The position numbers were made by a program, and so were the translations under genes. The notes below the pieces were generated by a model. It was not told the DNA's origin and searched no databases. It saw nothing but the letters and a program-made list of their open reading frames with translations. This document shows positions 22,555 through 32,690 of a stretch of DNA of 64,000 nucleotides, piece by piece. The stretch comes from Tenrec ecaudatus. Its lineage: Eukaryota > Chordata > Mammalia > Afrosoricida > Tenrecidae. Location of the stretch: contig NC_134530.1 of assembly GCF_050624435.1 (NCBI RefSeq), positions 149,024,721-149,088,720 on the forward strand. The letters are read 5' to 3'. The first letter of the stretch is position 1. Every line of letters starts with the position of its first letter.

Positions 22555-23312
22555 GTAGTTGTTAGTTGCCCTCCAGTTTGATCCAACTCAGGGGACTTTC
22601 TGTGTAATAGAATGAAACATTGCTTTGCCATGCGCCATCCTTACCATCTCTGAAGTGTTTGAGTCATTATTGTAGCTACTGTGTTAATCCTTCTCATAGA
22701 CGTCATTTGCACTGACCTTCCACTGGGTTGTCTAGAGAAACAAAACCAGTGACACTCATATATGTGTAAGAAAGAAATTTCTATCAAGAAGTCCTAGCCC
22801 AGTCCGACTCAAACCCATGGGTCTGATGCGATCCCAGGCCTTCTTCAGACTCAGAGAGCTGCGGGCTGTTGATGCAGAGAGCGAAGTGGGAAGCACAGGG
22901 ATCACAGGGCCGTGAGTGAAGAACTGCATGGATTCAAGGACAGTGGAACCTTGGGACTGCCCCTGGAGGAAGGTGCAGGACTAGAGCAATCCTCCCAAGG
23001 AGGCATCATCAGGCTGTGACCTAATGACAGGTTGGACTCCAACCCTATGCTTTCGCACACGGTCAAGTGGACATAAAAATCTAACTGCCTCAATACCCAT
23101 TTCTAGCACTTGATCTTTCTTGGTGATGTGTCCGAAATAGCGAATTGACATCTTACCATCCTCACTTCCAAGAAACATCCCAGCTAGTCTTCCTCTGAGG
23201 TGGATTATGTGTTCCTTTGACAGCCCATGATATCGTCAATATCCTTCATTGACTCTACAGTTTACATGCAACAGTTCTCATTTTTCATATGCAGATGAGG
23301 CAATTGAAAAGC
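22555..23312 (-). repeat. RTE LINE 3' part, interrupted by family X
   Basis: RTE minus-strand sequence lies on both sides (TTGTAGTTGTTAGTTGCCCT at the left; TCTTACCATCCTCACTTCCA and CATATGCAGATGAGGCAATT at the right) of a family X copy. Confidence 0.65.
22722..23085 (+). repeat. Family X, copy 2
   Basis: It shares GGTTGTCTAGAGAAACAAAACC, GACACTCATATATGTGTAAG and AGGCTGTGACCTAATGACAGG with other copies (positions about 22,732, 22,751 and 23,010). Confidence 0.6.
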
Positions 23313-23525
23313 TATGGGATCTTATTCAACTACAAAGAAAAATGAATTTGTGACACATGCAAGGACATTAATGAATCTTGAAAACAACATTATGCTGAGG
23401 GACGTCAGATTAGAAGGACAAATATTGTATGATCCCACTTATATGAATTATACAGAATAAGCAAATGCATTGAAGCCAAAATTTATTAGTGGTTACCAGG
23501 TATGAGGGAAATATGAGACTATTCC

Positions 23526-24024
23526 TTCAGAGGTGCAGTGCTGGGTAAAGGCTGTTTGCTCCTTGGGTAAATGGGACAGGACCACCATCTTCCATGGTTC
23601 AAGGCCCATGGGAACATGCTGACAGCTTACCCTAGGGGGCTGATGAAGCAGCAGCTGGCCTGTCTCCCCACCTGAGATAAAAAGAACACTTTGCTTTCCT
23701 GGAAAACTGGAGAAACTATCAGTTATTCCATGTTCCCAACCTTGTCCTCCTCTCCTGTCTGTGAACAGCCTGGCTGATGTGTTAACGCTTTGTATGCCTT
23801 CAAAGAATTGTGTAAACCTGTCATGTGTTGTAGGCTATGTTGCATGAAGGGTACTGAAATCTGCCTCGACTAAAGTTCTGGACCCTGGAGTGTCTCTATC
23901 TTCAGGACCCTCGTGCCCCACTTTGCTATCATTTTGTATCTCGTATGTATAAGTTTTCTGATTACAGATCATGCCCTCTTGAACCCATTCATATTGTGAG
24001 ATAAGAGCTGGACTTGGTATTATC
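23526..24024. mobile_element. Probable solo LTR fossil
   Basis: About 500 bp of unrelated sequence splits an L1 3' UTR that is otherwise continuous. Its length, and a GACCCTGGAGTGTCTCT / CAGGACCCTCGTGCCCC block like a retroviral R-U5 region, suggest a solo LTR. No internal genes are present. Exact ends and family are unresolved. It is younger than the L1 it sits in. Confidence 0.4.
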
Positions 24025-24219
24025 TCCTAGTACAGAGCTTTTGTTAAGGGTAGGCTTAAAGGTAATGAAACTAGTTGGAAATGGATAGTAGTGATTGTTA
24101 CACGATGACTATTACTACATGGTGAACATAATTAATGTCACTGAATTTTTCATATAAAATGATTGAAGTGACAAATATTTTGTTATATATATTTCACCAC
24201 AATAAAATAATTTTAAAAA

Positions 24220-24777
24220 TCATTTTATTAGGGGCTAATACAACTCTGATCACAATCCATACATACATCAATTGTGTAAAGCACATTTGTACATTTATTG
24301 CCCTCATCATTCTCAAAACATTTGCTCTCCACATAAGCCCTTGGCATCATTTCCTCATTTTTCCCCTCCCTCCCCGTTCCCCTTTCCCTCATGAACCCTT
24401 GATAATTTATGAGATATTATTTTGTGTCATATCTTGCCCTGTCCGACGTCTCCCTTCACCCACTTTTCAGTTGTCCATCCCCCAGGGAGGAGATTATATG
24501 TAGATCCTTGTAATCAGTTGCCCCTTTCCACCCCACCCTCTCTCCACCCTCCCGGTATCGCTACTCACATCACTGGTCCTGAAGGGATCATCCACCCTGG
24601 ATCTCCTGTGTTTCCAGTTCCTATCTGTACCAGTGTACATCCTCTGATCCAGCCAGATTTGTAAGGTAGAATTGGGATCATGATAGTGGGGGAGGAGGAA
24701 GCATTTAAGAACTAGAGGAAAGTTGTATGTTTCAGTGTTGCTACACGGCACCCTGACTGCCTCATCTCCTCGCCGAG
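24220..24777 (-). repeat. LINE 3'-end family inserted in the L1 A-tail
   Basis: Target repeats AAAATAATTTTAAAAA are at 24,204-24,219 and 24,778-24,793, within the 3' A-rich end of the old L1. Bases 24,707-24,725 carry the uninterrupted AAGAACTAGAGGAAAGTTG that a SPIN element splits at 13.16 kb. Confidence 0.88.
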
Positions 24778-24793
24778 AAAATAATTTTAAAAA

Positions 24794-25640
24794 ATATATC
24801 TAGAAGTGGACAGTTCCAAGTTCCTTGAGCAGCTTAACTATAACATCTCTAGTATTTTGACTTTCTCCTCATTGCTATTTGTTGTCACATTGTAGGCTGT
24901 GGCAGAAAAAAGCCGCATGTCTTCAGGCCTTTGTCCTAGCAAGAAGATGGGGCATAATCAAAACACTTTCTTCTCTCAAAAAGAAAAAATTCCTAGAGCC
25001 TCCCAGCAGACTTACTTTCCTATTTCATTGGCCAGAATTGGGTACTATGCCTATCCCTGGACCAATCACTGGCAAAGAGAAACGAAATAACAAGGATTGG
25101 TTTAGACCCATTGTGATTTCTTTTCTATTCTGGGAGGAGCAACTTATCTTCCTTGAAATCAAAGAATCTTTGCTGTCTCTGAACAAAACTAGTGTTCAGT
25201 CACTAGAGAAGCGGTATGTTGAATGGCTCTTGGATAAGTGTGTTAGAGATTGGTTTCTTTACTTTTTTTTTTTTTTTTTACTAAACCATCTGTCTTTTCC
25301 TCTTGGGTACCCAGGTAGATTATACTTTATTTGTAATTAGAAGCACCCATATTGCTACTTTCAGACTGAACTATACAAACTTTCCGCACAATTCCCTGTA
25401 TTTTTCTCTCTTTCCTTTTCTGCTGGCCAGTTGCCAAAGATCCAGTGGAGAAATACAGGAAATGGTGATTCCACAAGAATTTAAATGGAAAGTCTCTGGA
25501 TCTCTGAATGACTTTAGGGAGTAGAGTAACCCTTTCAACTCTGGCACTTGGCCTTGTCTCGGTGGACTAATGATATGAACAAGCAATAACAATTATTTAT
25601 GTTACACCAGTGAGATATGGGGTCACTTGCTACATCAATT
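24794..25640. other. Unrecognised; possible old repeat
   Basis: The longest open frame (153 codons at 24,879-25,340) ends in a T-run artefact and shows no family resemblance. TTTCATTGGCCAGAATTGGG...GGACCAATCACTGGCAA resembles an old mammalian repeat. Confidence 0.4.
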
Positions 25641-25659
25641 AAATAGCCCCTTTACTCCT

Positions 25660-25760
25660 TGATTACCGCCTAGAAACCCACAGGTTAATGACCTATCTAA
25701 TAGGGTCATTATGACTTGGAATCAACTCGATAGCAGTGACTTTGGAGTTTGGTTTAACTA
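25660..25760 (+). repeat. AfroSINE 3' part
   Basis: It shows TAGGGTCATTATGACTTGGA, AATCAACTCGATAGCAGTGA and a TTTGGAGTTTGGTTT end. Confidence 0.75.
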
Positions 25761-26250
25761 TTCATTGGACAGGCAAGGAATAATATCTGCTACATTTCCC
25801 AGCCCAAGCTTTCTCTGGTAAGGGCAGCCTGTTGGAGCCTTGGTCAGAAGATACCTGGGGATATTTCAGTTTGGCAACCCCTGAGGGAGCGGTGAATAAA
25901 GAAGAGGGAGGCAGGAATCAGAAGACTCTCCATTCAGAGCAAACACTCACATTCAAGGGCGCAAACATCCTAAAAGAGATCACTGTGGGTGTAGGAGTCA
26001 GATACTGTTTTAAAATATGTTTTACCAGTCTAGAAGGAACTGCTCTTCAAAGGACAGCCGATTCCTGCACTGGGGATCACGATGGTCTGGAGTGTCTTAT
26101 TATGCTTATGGCAAAGAGTAAGGAAGGGCTGCAAAAAAGAAGGGAAGCAGGGATTCGGAAAACCCCAGGAGCCAGCTTGAAAGGACTGTGTAATTTTAGT
26201 ACCCAAATAATTAGGGGCAGTAATAAATTGCAAACTATTGAAAAACATCG
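25761..26250. other. Intergenic, nothing recognised
   Basis: It holds most of a 182-codon plus-strand open frame (25,832-26,380) that runs on into a SINE and shows no domain. Confidence 0.4.
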
Positions 26251-26254
26251 GACT

Positions 26255-26445
26255 CACAATGTTGTTAGTTGCTGCCTAGTCAGTTCTGACCTATGGAGAC
26301 CCCACATGTACAGAGGAGAACCTCTCCATGGTTTTCAAGGCTGTGACCTTGAGAAACAGATCACCAGCCCTGTCTTTTGAAGTGTCTCTGGGTGGATCAG
26401 CACCTCCAACCTTTGGCTACTAGTAGAATGCTTAATAACCAGGAA
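26255..26445 (-). repeat. AfroSINE, older subfamily
   Basis: TTGTTAGTTGCTGCCTAGTC, GGTTTTCAAGGCTGTGACCT and CAACCTTTGGCTACTAGTAG match an older AfroSINE type. Confidence 0.7.
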
Positions 26446-26945
26446 CTCCCTTGGAATCCATGAATCTGTACCATTAGTAAATAGTTAACTGTTAAAGAAT
26501 GAATTGTGTTTTCCAAAAATATGTGTCAGCAAAGCTCGACTAAGATTCTTCCAAAGAATGTAATTATCCCCCATTCTGTGATCTGATGTAATTGCTCTGT
26601 GTTGTAAATATCAACCTCTATGTTGTCAATGAAGCAGGATTAAAGGCAGTTATGTAGTGAAGCAGATTGAAATCTATAGGATTAGTTTGTATCTTGAGTC
26701 GATTTCTTTGGAGGCATTAATCAGATTAAAGAAGCAAGTTGAGATCAGAGGGACCTTGGTACCATAAAGAAAAAAGAGCTAGGAGCAGAGTGTATACTTT
26801 GGACCCAGGCTTCCTCACTGTGGACCTCCGAGACTCAGGAAAGATTGATGCTAAGACATGTGGAGGAGACCAGGACTTTACTGCAGAGCCGCCAGAGACA
26901 GAAACCTTTCCCTAAAGCTGGTGACTTGAAGTCACACGTCTAGTC
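26446..26945 (+). repeat. Unclassified interspersed repeat
   Basis: ATTGTGTTTTCCAAAAATATGTGTC, AATGAAGCAGGATTAAAGGCAGTTATG and AAGAGCTAGGAGCAGAG look like a dispersed repeat I have seen in afrotherian DNA but cannot name. The blocks are at about 26,503, 26,630 and 26,773. Confidence 0.35.
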
Positions 26946-26946
26946 A

Positions 26947-27130
26947 AGGAGAAGCCCTGGTGGCATGTTGGTTACGTATTGGGCTGGCCAGTCAGCAGGA
27001 GGGTGGGAGAGAAGGGGGTCTCCGGGTCCTCCCAGTGAGAAGGTCACACGCCCAAGGAAGTACCATCAGGCTGTGACCTGATTGACAAGCTGGACTGACA
27101 AGCTCAATTTGAGAGAAAATCCCTTAACTA
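26947..27130 (+). repeat. AfroSINE head joined to a family X 3' piece
   Basis: GAAGCCCTGGTGGCATGTTGG is a SINE 5' end. ACCATCAGGCTGTGACCTGATTGACA belongs to family X (about 27,062-27,087). Confidence 0.55.
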
Positions 27131-27296
27131 CCACACTCAGATGTCTGCCTTTTCCCTGCATTACCAAGTTGACATGCTCATCCATTCCTTCTCAATGTTT
27201 TAGTATTTCTAAGGTGACCCACATGTGGAGTGATTTGAACAAAAACTCACTGTCATTGAGTCAGTTCCTGTGATGAGGGGCCCTGTAGGTCCGGGA

Positions 27297-27488
27297 CAGA
27301 TTCCTGGTGGCACAGTGGTGACATGTTGGGCTGCTAAACGAAAGGTCAGCAGTTTGAGCTCATCAGCCATTCTCAGAAAGACTTGGCTCTCTACTTCTTG
27401 AAAGAGTTACAGTCTTCAAGGTCTACTCTGTCTTATAGGGTTGGTAAGAGTCAGAATTGATGGATGGCAGTGAGTTTGGAATGTTGGT
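27297..27488 (+). repeat. AfroSINE nested in an AfroSINE
   Basis: It runs TTCCTGGTGGCACAGTGG, GAAAGAGTTACAGTCTTCAA, then GGATGGCAGTGAGTTTGG. Confidence 0.8.
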
Positions 27489-27537
27489 CTAGTTCAGAGA
27501 AGAACTGCCTCGCTGGGTTTCTGAGACTTTAAGTTTA

Positions 27538-28066
27538 TTTTATTTTACATTTTATTAGGGGCGCATACAACTCTTATCACAATCCATACATATACATACA
27601 TCAATTGTATAAAGCACATCTGTACATTCTTTGCCCTAATCATTTGCTTTTTTCCCCCCCTCCTCTTTTCTTTTTTTACATTTTATTAGGGGCTCATACA
27701 ACTCTTATCACAATCCATACATATACATACATCAATTGTACAAAGCACATCTGCACATTCCCTGCCCCAATCATTCTCAAAGCATTTGCTCTCCACTTAA
27801 ACCCTTTGCATCAGGTCCTCTTTTTTCCCCCTCCCTCCCCGCTCCCCCCTCCCTCATGAGCCCTTGATAATTTATAGATTGTTATTTTGTCATATCTTGC
27901 CCTATCCGGAGTCTCCCCCCCTTCTCTGCCATCCATCTCCCAGGGAGGAGGTCACATGTGGATCCTTGTAAGCAGTTCCCCCTTTCCAACCCACTCACCC
28001 TCCACTCTCCCAGCATCGTCCCTCACACCCTTGATCCTGAAGGTATCGTCCACCCTGGATTCCCTG
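27538..28066 (-). repeat. LINE 3'-end family with doubled tail, nested in AfroSINE
   Basis: A terminal unit (27,545 to about 27,645) and a linker rich in T and C (about 27,646-27,675) precede a second full terminus. The arrangement and junction match the copy at 13,620. Imperfect target repeats TGAGACTTTAAGTTTA and TGAGACTAAGTTTTTA flank it. Confidence 0.82.
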
Positions 28067-28192
28067 TGAGACTAAGTTTTTATGGGATCAGAAAGCTTCA
28101 TCTTTGTTCTGAGGAGCAACTAGTGGGTTCAAACTGCGCCCCTCATGCGTAGCAACTCCACTCTTAGCCCACTAGACCAGCAGGGATCCTCA

Positions 28193-28712
28193 CTGGGGGC
28201 CTTTAAGTCATCTCTAATTCTCTCTTCCTGCATCCTAGACTGGAGCACTGTGTTCCTTCTGACTAAATGTTCTCTGAACAGTCCAAAGGAAGTTTCTATG
28301 AACATAAGCAAACAAAACTGCCCTGTGGGATTGAACATTTTTTCTAACCCTGGTCCTCGAGGGAAATAAACTTCCCTGTACCCAATAAAACGGAACTTAT
28401 CCCATTGTTTTAAGCCAGGGAAAAAACCAGATGGCTTTCCTTAGAAGGTAAAATAACCACTTTAGGACATCATCACAAAAATGTTGTCTGTTTTATAAGG
28501 AGGTGGGGATCCAAGGAGTTAAGAATGTATAATGAATTTGAGATGTATAATGAATATGATTAGAGGAATAGAGTTAATAATAGATTCATCTTAGCTCCAT
28601 CTGCCCCTTCCTAAAAGACAGGCAAATACGCATGGGTTGGCAGTTGGCTTCTAGGGCTCAGATCATTTTTGCGTTCAGCGCTGTGCAATGAAGAAAATGT
28701 GCAGATGATTCT
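28193..28712. other. Intergenic, nothing recognised
   Basis: No gene or confident repeat. Confidence 0.45.
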
Positions 28713-28885
28713 AATGATTCATGCCGACACCATTGCCTGTTTGACGCCTGCTGACCCTGTGTGGGAGAGTCACACTGCTCCTGCGGGGCTTCTTCATTGC
28801 AATCCCTATGGAAGCAGACGACAAGGCTGTGCTTCCACCGCACCAGCGGGTAGATTCCTGCCACTAACGTTTACAATTAGGAGTG
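28713..28885 (-). repeat. AfroSINE, diverged
   Basis: GACACCATTGCCTGTTTGAC, GTGGGAGAGTCACACTGCTC and TTGCAATCCCTATGGAAGCAG are recognisable minus-strand SINE segments. Confidence 0.6.
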
Positions 28886-29024
28886 GAGTGCAAACAGTTT
28901 TGCACCTTGGTGACAGAAATGACACTGAAATTGAAGATAGAATTTTGCAAGACTAACAGCTACTCAGTGCAAATAAATGTGTTTAACACCAGAAACAATA
29001 CACAGTGACTGTTACCAGATGAAG

Positions 29025-29240
29025 AGAGCCCCGGTGGCATGGTGGCTTACACACTGAGCTGCTAACCACAAGGTCAGCAGCTCAAAACTATGAGCTGTTT
29101 CATGGGAGAAAGATGAGGCGTTCTACTCCTGTAAAGATTTACAGCCCTAGAAACCCCCAGAGGTGGGTCCACTCTGCCCGATCGGGTGTCTGTGAGTTGT
29201 GGTCAACTCAATGGCAGTGAGTTGTTTCTTTTTCTTTTTC
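29025..29240 (+). repeat. AfroSINE, near full length
   Basis: GAGAGCCCCGGTGGCATGGT at the head; TCCTGTAAAGATTTACAGCC in the middle; CAATGGCAGTGAGTTG at the end. Confidence 0.82.
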
Positions 29241-29287
29241 AATCATTAGATGTAGTACGGAGGAACCAAAGAACCTACATCGGTGGA

Positions 29288-30763
29288 GGGATAAGCTGGT
29301 GTGATTCTTCCATGTGGGCTTTGTTGTTTCTCAGCTAGATGGTCGCCTGTTTATCTTCAAGCCTTTAAGACCCCAGACACTATATCTTTTGAAAGCCGGG
29401 CACCATTAGCTTTCTTCACCACATTTGTTTGTACACCCACTGTATTCAGCGATCGTGCCAGAAGGTGAGCATCTTAGACAGCTGAATTGTTAGAACATAG
29501 TGTTCTTGCATTGAGGGAGTACTTGAGTAGAGACCCACTGTCCATCTGTTTCCTTAATACTAAACCTATAAATATATGTACATAGATCTATTTCACCCTC
29601 ATCGTATACAAATATATTTACATCTGTATATGTCTACATTTAGATCTCTATAAATGCCCTTTGCCTCTTAGTTCCTTCCTCTATTTCTTTATACAACAAT
29701 ATGCACCATCACAAGACTAAGTACAACAAAGCAACAATAGAAAATAAAACAATAGCTACAACAACTACACAGCAACAACAAAAATCCTTATAACTAGTTC
29801 AAGGTTTATTTGTGTCCTTTATGAGTGTTTTCCAGTTGAGTCTGATTGGGGTGCTATGCTTTGGCCCCACATTTATCCCTGACATTCCCTAGGGATCTCA
29901 TTGCTCTGCTCCTACCGATTGCTGAAGACAAAGTGGGTGCATAAACAAATGTGGTGAAGAAAGCTGATGGTACCTGGCTATCAAAAGATATAGAGTCTGG
30001 GGTTCTATAATCTTGAAGATAAACAAGCGGCCATTTAGCTGAGATACAACAAAACCCACACGGAAGAAGCTCACCAGCCTGTGAGATCAAGAGGTGTCAA
30101 AGGGATCAGTTATCAGGCATCAAAGATAAAAAAATCATAATATTGTGAATTAGGGGGAGTGCAGAGTGGGGACCCAGGGCCCACCTGTGGGAAATTAGAC
30201 ATCCCCTTGCAGAAGGGCTGCGGGAAGGAGATGAGCCAGTCAGGGCGCAGTGTAGCAATGATGAAACATACAATTTTCCTCTAGTTCTTGAATGCTCCCC
30301 CCCCCCAACTATCATGATCCCAATTATACCTAAAAAAAGCTGGCTGGTTGTACACTGGTACAGATAGGAACTGGAAACACAGGGAATCCAGGACAGATGG
30401 ACCCCTCAGGACCAGTGGTGAGAGTGGTGATACTGGGAGGGTGGAGGGAAGGTGAGGGAGAAAGGGGGAACCGATTATAAGGATCTAAATATAACCTCCG
30501 TCTTGGGGGACGGACAGCAGAGAAGGGGGAGAAGGGCGATGTCGGATAGTGTAAGACATGACAAAATAATAATAATTTATAAACTATCAAGGGTTCATGG
30601 GGGAGGGGGAGAGAGAAGGGAGGGGAAAAATTTGCTTTTTACTCAAGTAAAAATGAGAATGATGATGGCAACAAATGTACAAATGTTCTTGACACAATGG
30701 ATATATGTATGGATTGTGATAAGAGTTGTACAAGCCCCCAATAAAATGACTTAAAAAACCCCA
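29288..30763 (+). repeat. LINE 3'-end family with inverted 5' part, inside the RTE
   Basis: The 3' part is on the plus strand (about 29,920-30,763, ending GCCCCCAATAAAATGAC). The 5' part is on the minus strand (about 29,288-29,900). One pair of target repeats flanks the whole (GAACCTACATCGGTGGA at 29,271 and AAAACTACATCAGTGGA at about 30,765), so it is a single event. About 180 bp of element sequence is present in both orientations. Confidence 0.75.
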
Positions 30764-31431
30764 AAAAACTACATCAGTGGAAAGAAAAGATGGAGAAGCT
30801 TACTGTGGAACAGACAATCAATAATGTATGTTCAAGTTGAAGCTGAAAAAAATTAAAAATGAGTACCTGAGAACTGAAGTACAATGCTGGTTCTATTGCA
30901 CTTAAATTTAGAGACAATCTCAAGTATAGATGCGATGCACTGAGCAATAACGACTGAAGGCCAGCTGGGCTGTGTGATGGCACGAAGAAAGCAAAAGACC
31001 AAGAAAGACAGGACCGAGATGGATGTCACAAGAGACTCTGACACTTGCTCTAGAACGTAGAGAAGTTAAAGAGAGAAGAAAATGATGATGTAAGAGCTGA
31101 ACAAAGATTTCAAAAGGTGCCTCAAAATGTAATCAAATGAAATGTGTAAAGAACTGGAGTTAGAAACCCAAGAAGGGAAGGACACACTTGCCATTTCTCA
31201 AGCTGAAAGAACTGAACAAAAAGTTAATTGTCAAATAACAATATTGAAGGCTTCCATGGGTAAAATATTGAATGATGCAGAAAACATCAAAAGAAAATGG
31301 AAGGAATGTACAAAGTCAGTGTACCAAAAAGAATTGGTTAACGTTCAGTCATTTCAGGAGATAACATCTGAGCAAGAACTGATGGTACTAAAGAGCAAAG
31401 TCCAAGCTGTACTATCAGCATGAGTGAAAAA

Positions 31432-32619
31432 CAAGTATGATGAAGTGAGATTTCTTAATATGGCCCTTCTATCCATTTCCATCTCAGCAAATAGGGTGTG
31501 TGAAACACTAATAGAAGGAACTGGTCCATTTTGGTTGCCCTTCATCTGTGTAGACGAGCGCCTTCTAAGAAGCAAATGAAGAGACTTCCTCAGACCATCA
31601 AGGAAGAAGAGCCACCAGGGGACCATGTTTGAAATCTCTGCCTAAAGTGGAGGTGGCAACAGAGGCTATGGATTAGTCTGAGATGACTAGAGAAAAAGTT
31701 CAGGGACACTCATGTATGTATAAGAAAGAGCTTTATATCAAAGAGTAAATTTATAGTAAGAAAACAATTTAGCCCAATCCAGATCAAGTCCATAAGTCTG
31801 ATATTAGTCCATATGTCTAATACCAATCTATAAATTTCTCTTCAGACTCATGCAACACATGCAATGACACCAAATGCAGGAAGATCACAAGCCAGTGGAT
31901 GGAAAGTCTGTAGATCCAGTGGCGATGGAAACATCTCAGTGCTGGTGTTGGTTTCCCCATAGCTCCACCAGCTCCAGGGCTCTGGCTCCATCAGTAAGTC
32001 TCCATGTGCTTGTCAACAGGAATGTCTCCCAAAGGGTGTATATCCCACCTCCAGGGAGGAAGACACGAGTTCCCACAATCCTCAGAAGACCATGCCCACA
32101 CGGAGGCTTCATTGGCTATGACCTGAGTGACAGGCTATACTCCACCCCCTCATTCAAGTTGACAGATTATGTAACTGCCACAGGCCACGTCCCATGGAGA
32201 CCAGAGGTGCTCAGGCGGAGACTCTGAGGCAGAGCAGTGGGTGGGTTTCCCAGTCCACTGAGGCAGAGATCAAGGGACATTGTGGCCAAGAGGCTGAGGA
32301 CCAGAGAGTTACTTGACTGTTGGCTAAGGAGAGGTGTCATTATGAACCAAAGACTGTATTCTTCATGTTTTATGGTCCTGTTAACTTTCCTAGTAACCCC
32401 CATTAATCATGAGTATTGTCAGTGGCCATGTCAACAGACTAGGGAACCCAGCAGAGAGTGCAGCGCTGTGAGCTGGTCTCAGAATAGAGTACAAAAAGGA
32501 AGGGGTGGAGGCATGCTTGACCTGTGCCTTGTGGCAATTGGCCTTGGCTGGTGTGGAGATGAATTCTGCTTCTCCCTCATGTAGCAAGAGGAAATCAGAT
32601 GTGGTTCCTGAGCGTTTTT
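31432..32619. repeat. Composite insertion in the RTE containing family X
   Basis: The RTE stops at GTGAAAAACAAG and resumes at AAGTCCCAAGAATTGAAGG. The insert holds 240 bp of unknown sequence, a family X copy and 430 bp of unknown sequence. Confidence 0.55.
31673..32185 (+). repeat. Family X, copy 3 (longest)
   Basis: It runs from TAGTCTGAGATGACTAGAG to CAAGTTGACAGATTATGTAAC and carries all the blocks seen in the other copies. Confidence 0.65.
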
Positions 32620-32690
32620 TGCACAAAGTCCCAAGAATTGAAGGAGTACCAATTGAGATGTTTCAACAAATGGATGCAAGGCTAAGCCCG

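Larger units (their letters stand above)
21410..24203 (+). repeat. L1M (L1MB-like) 3' end, interrupted by other repeats
   Basis: ORF2 C-terminal and 3' UTR sequence of an old L1 is in order: CCTATCAAAATTCTAGTAGC, CCAATTGATTTTTGAGAAGAG, CAAAGGATTTGAACAGAAAT, then TTGTATGATCCCACTTATAT and TTTCACCACAATAAAATAAT. An RTE copy (about 22,555-23,312) and a probable LTR fossil (about 23,526-24,024) split it, and a LINE sits in its A-tail. Confidence 0.8.
27240..28192 (-). repeat. AfroSINE interrupted by a SINE and a LINE
   Basis: Minus-strand SINE pieces lie at 27,240-27,295, 27,490-27,537 and 28,067-28,192. A plus-strand SINE and a minus-strand LINE split them. The LINE break is at the GAGACTGTAACTCTTT site. 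Confidence 0.7.

Noticed and set aside
24879-25340. 153-codon open frame
   Set aside because: It includes a run of phenylalanines from a T-run and has no recognisable domain. The sequence looks like old non-coding repeat.
25832-26380. 182-codon open frame
   Set aside because: It extends into an AfroSINE, shows no domain and no codon bias, and has no splice or promoter context.
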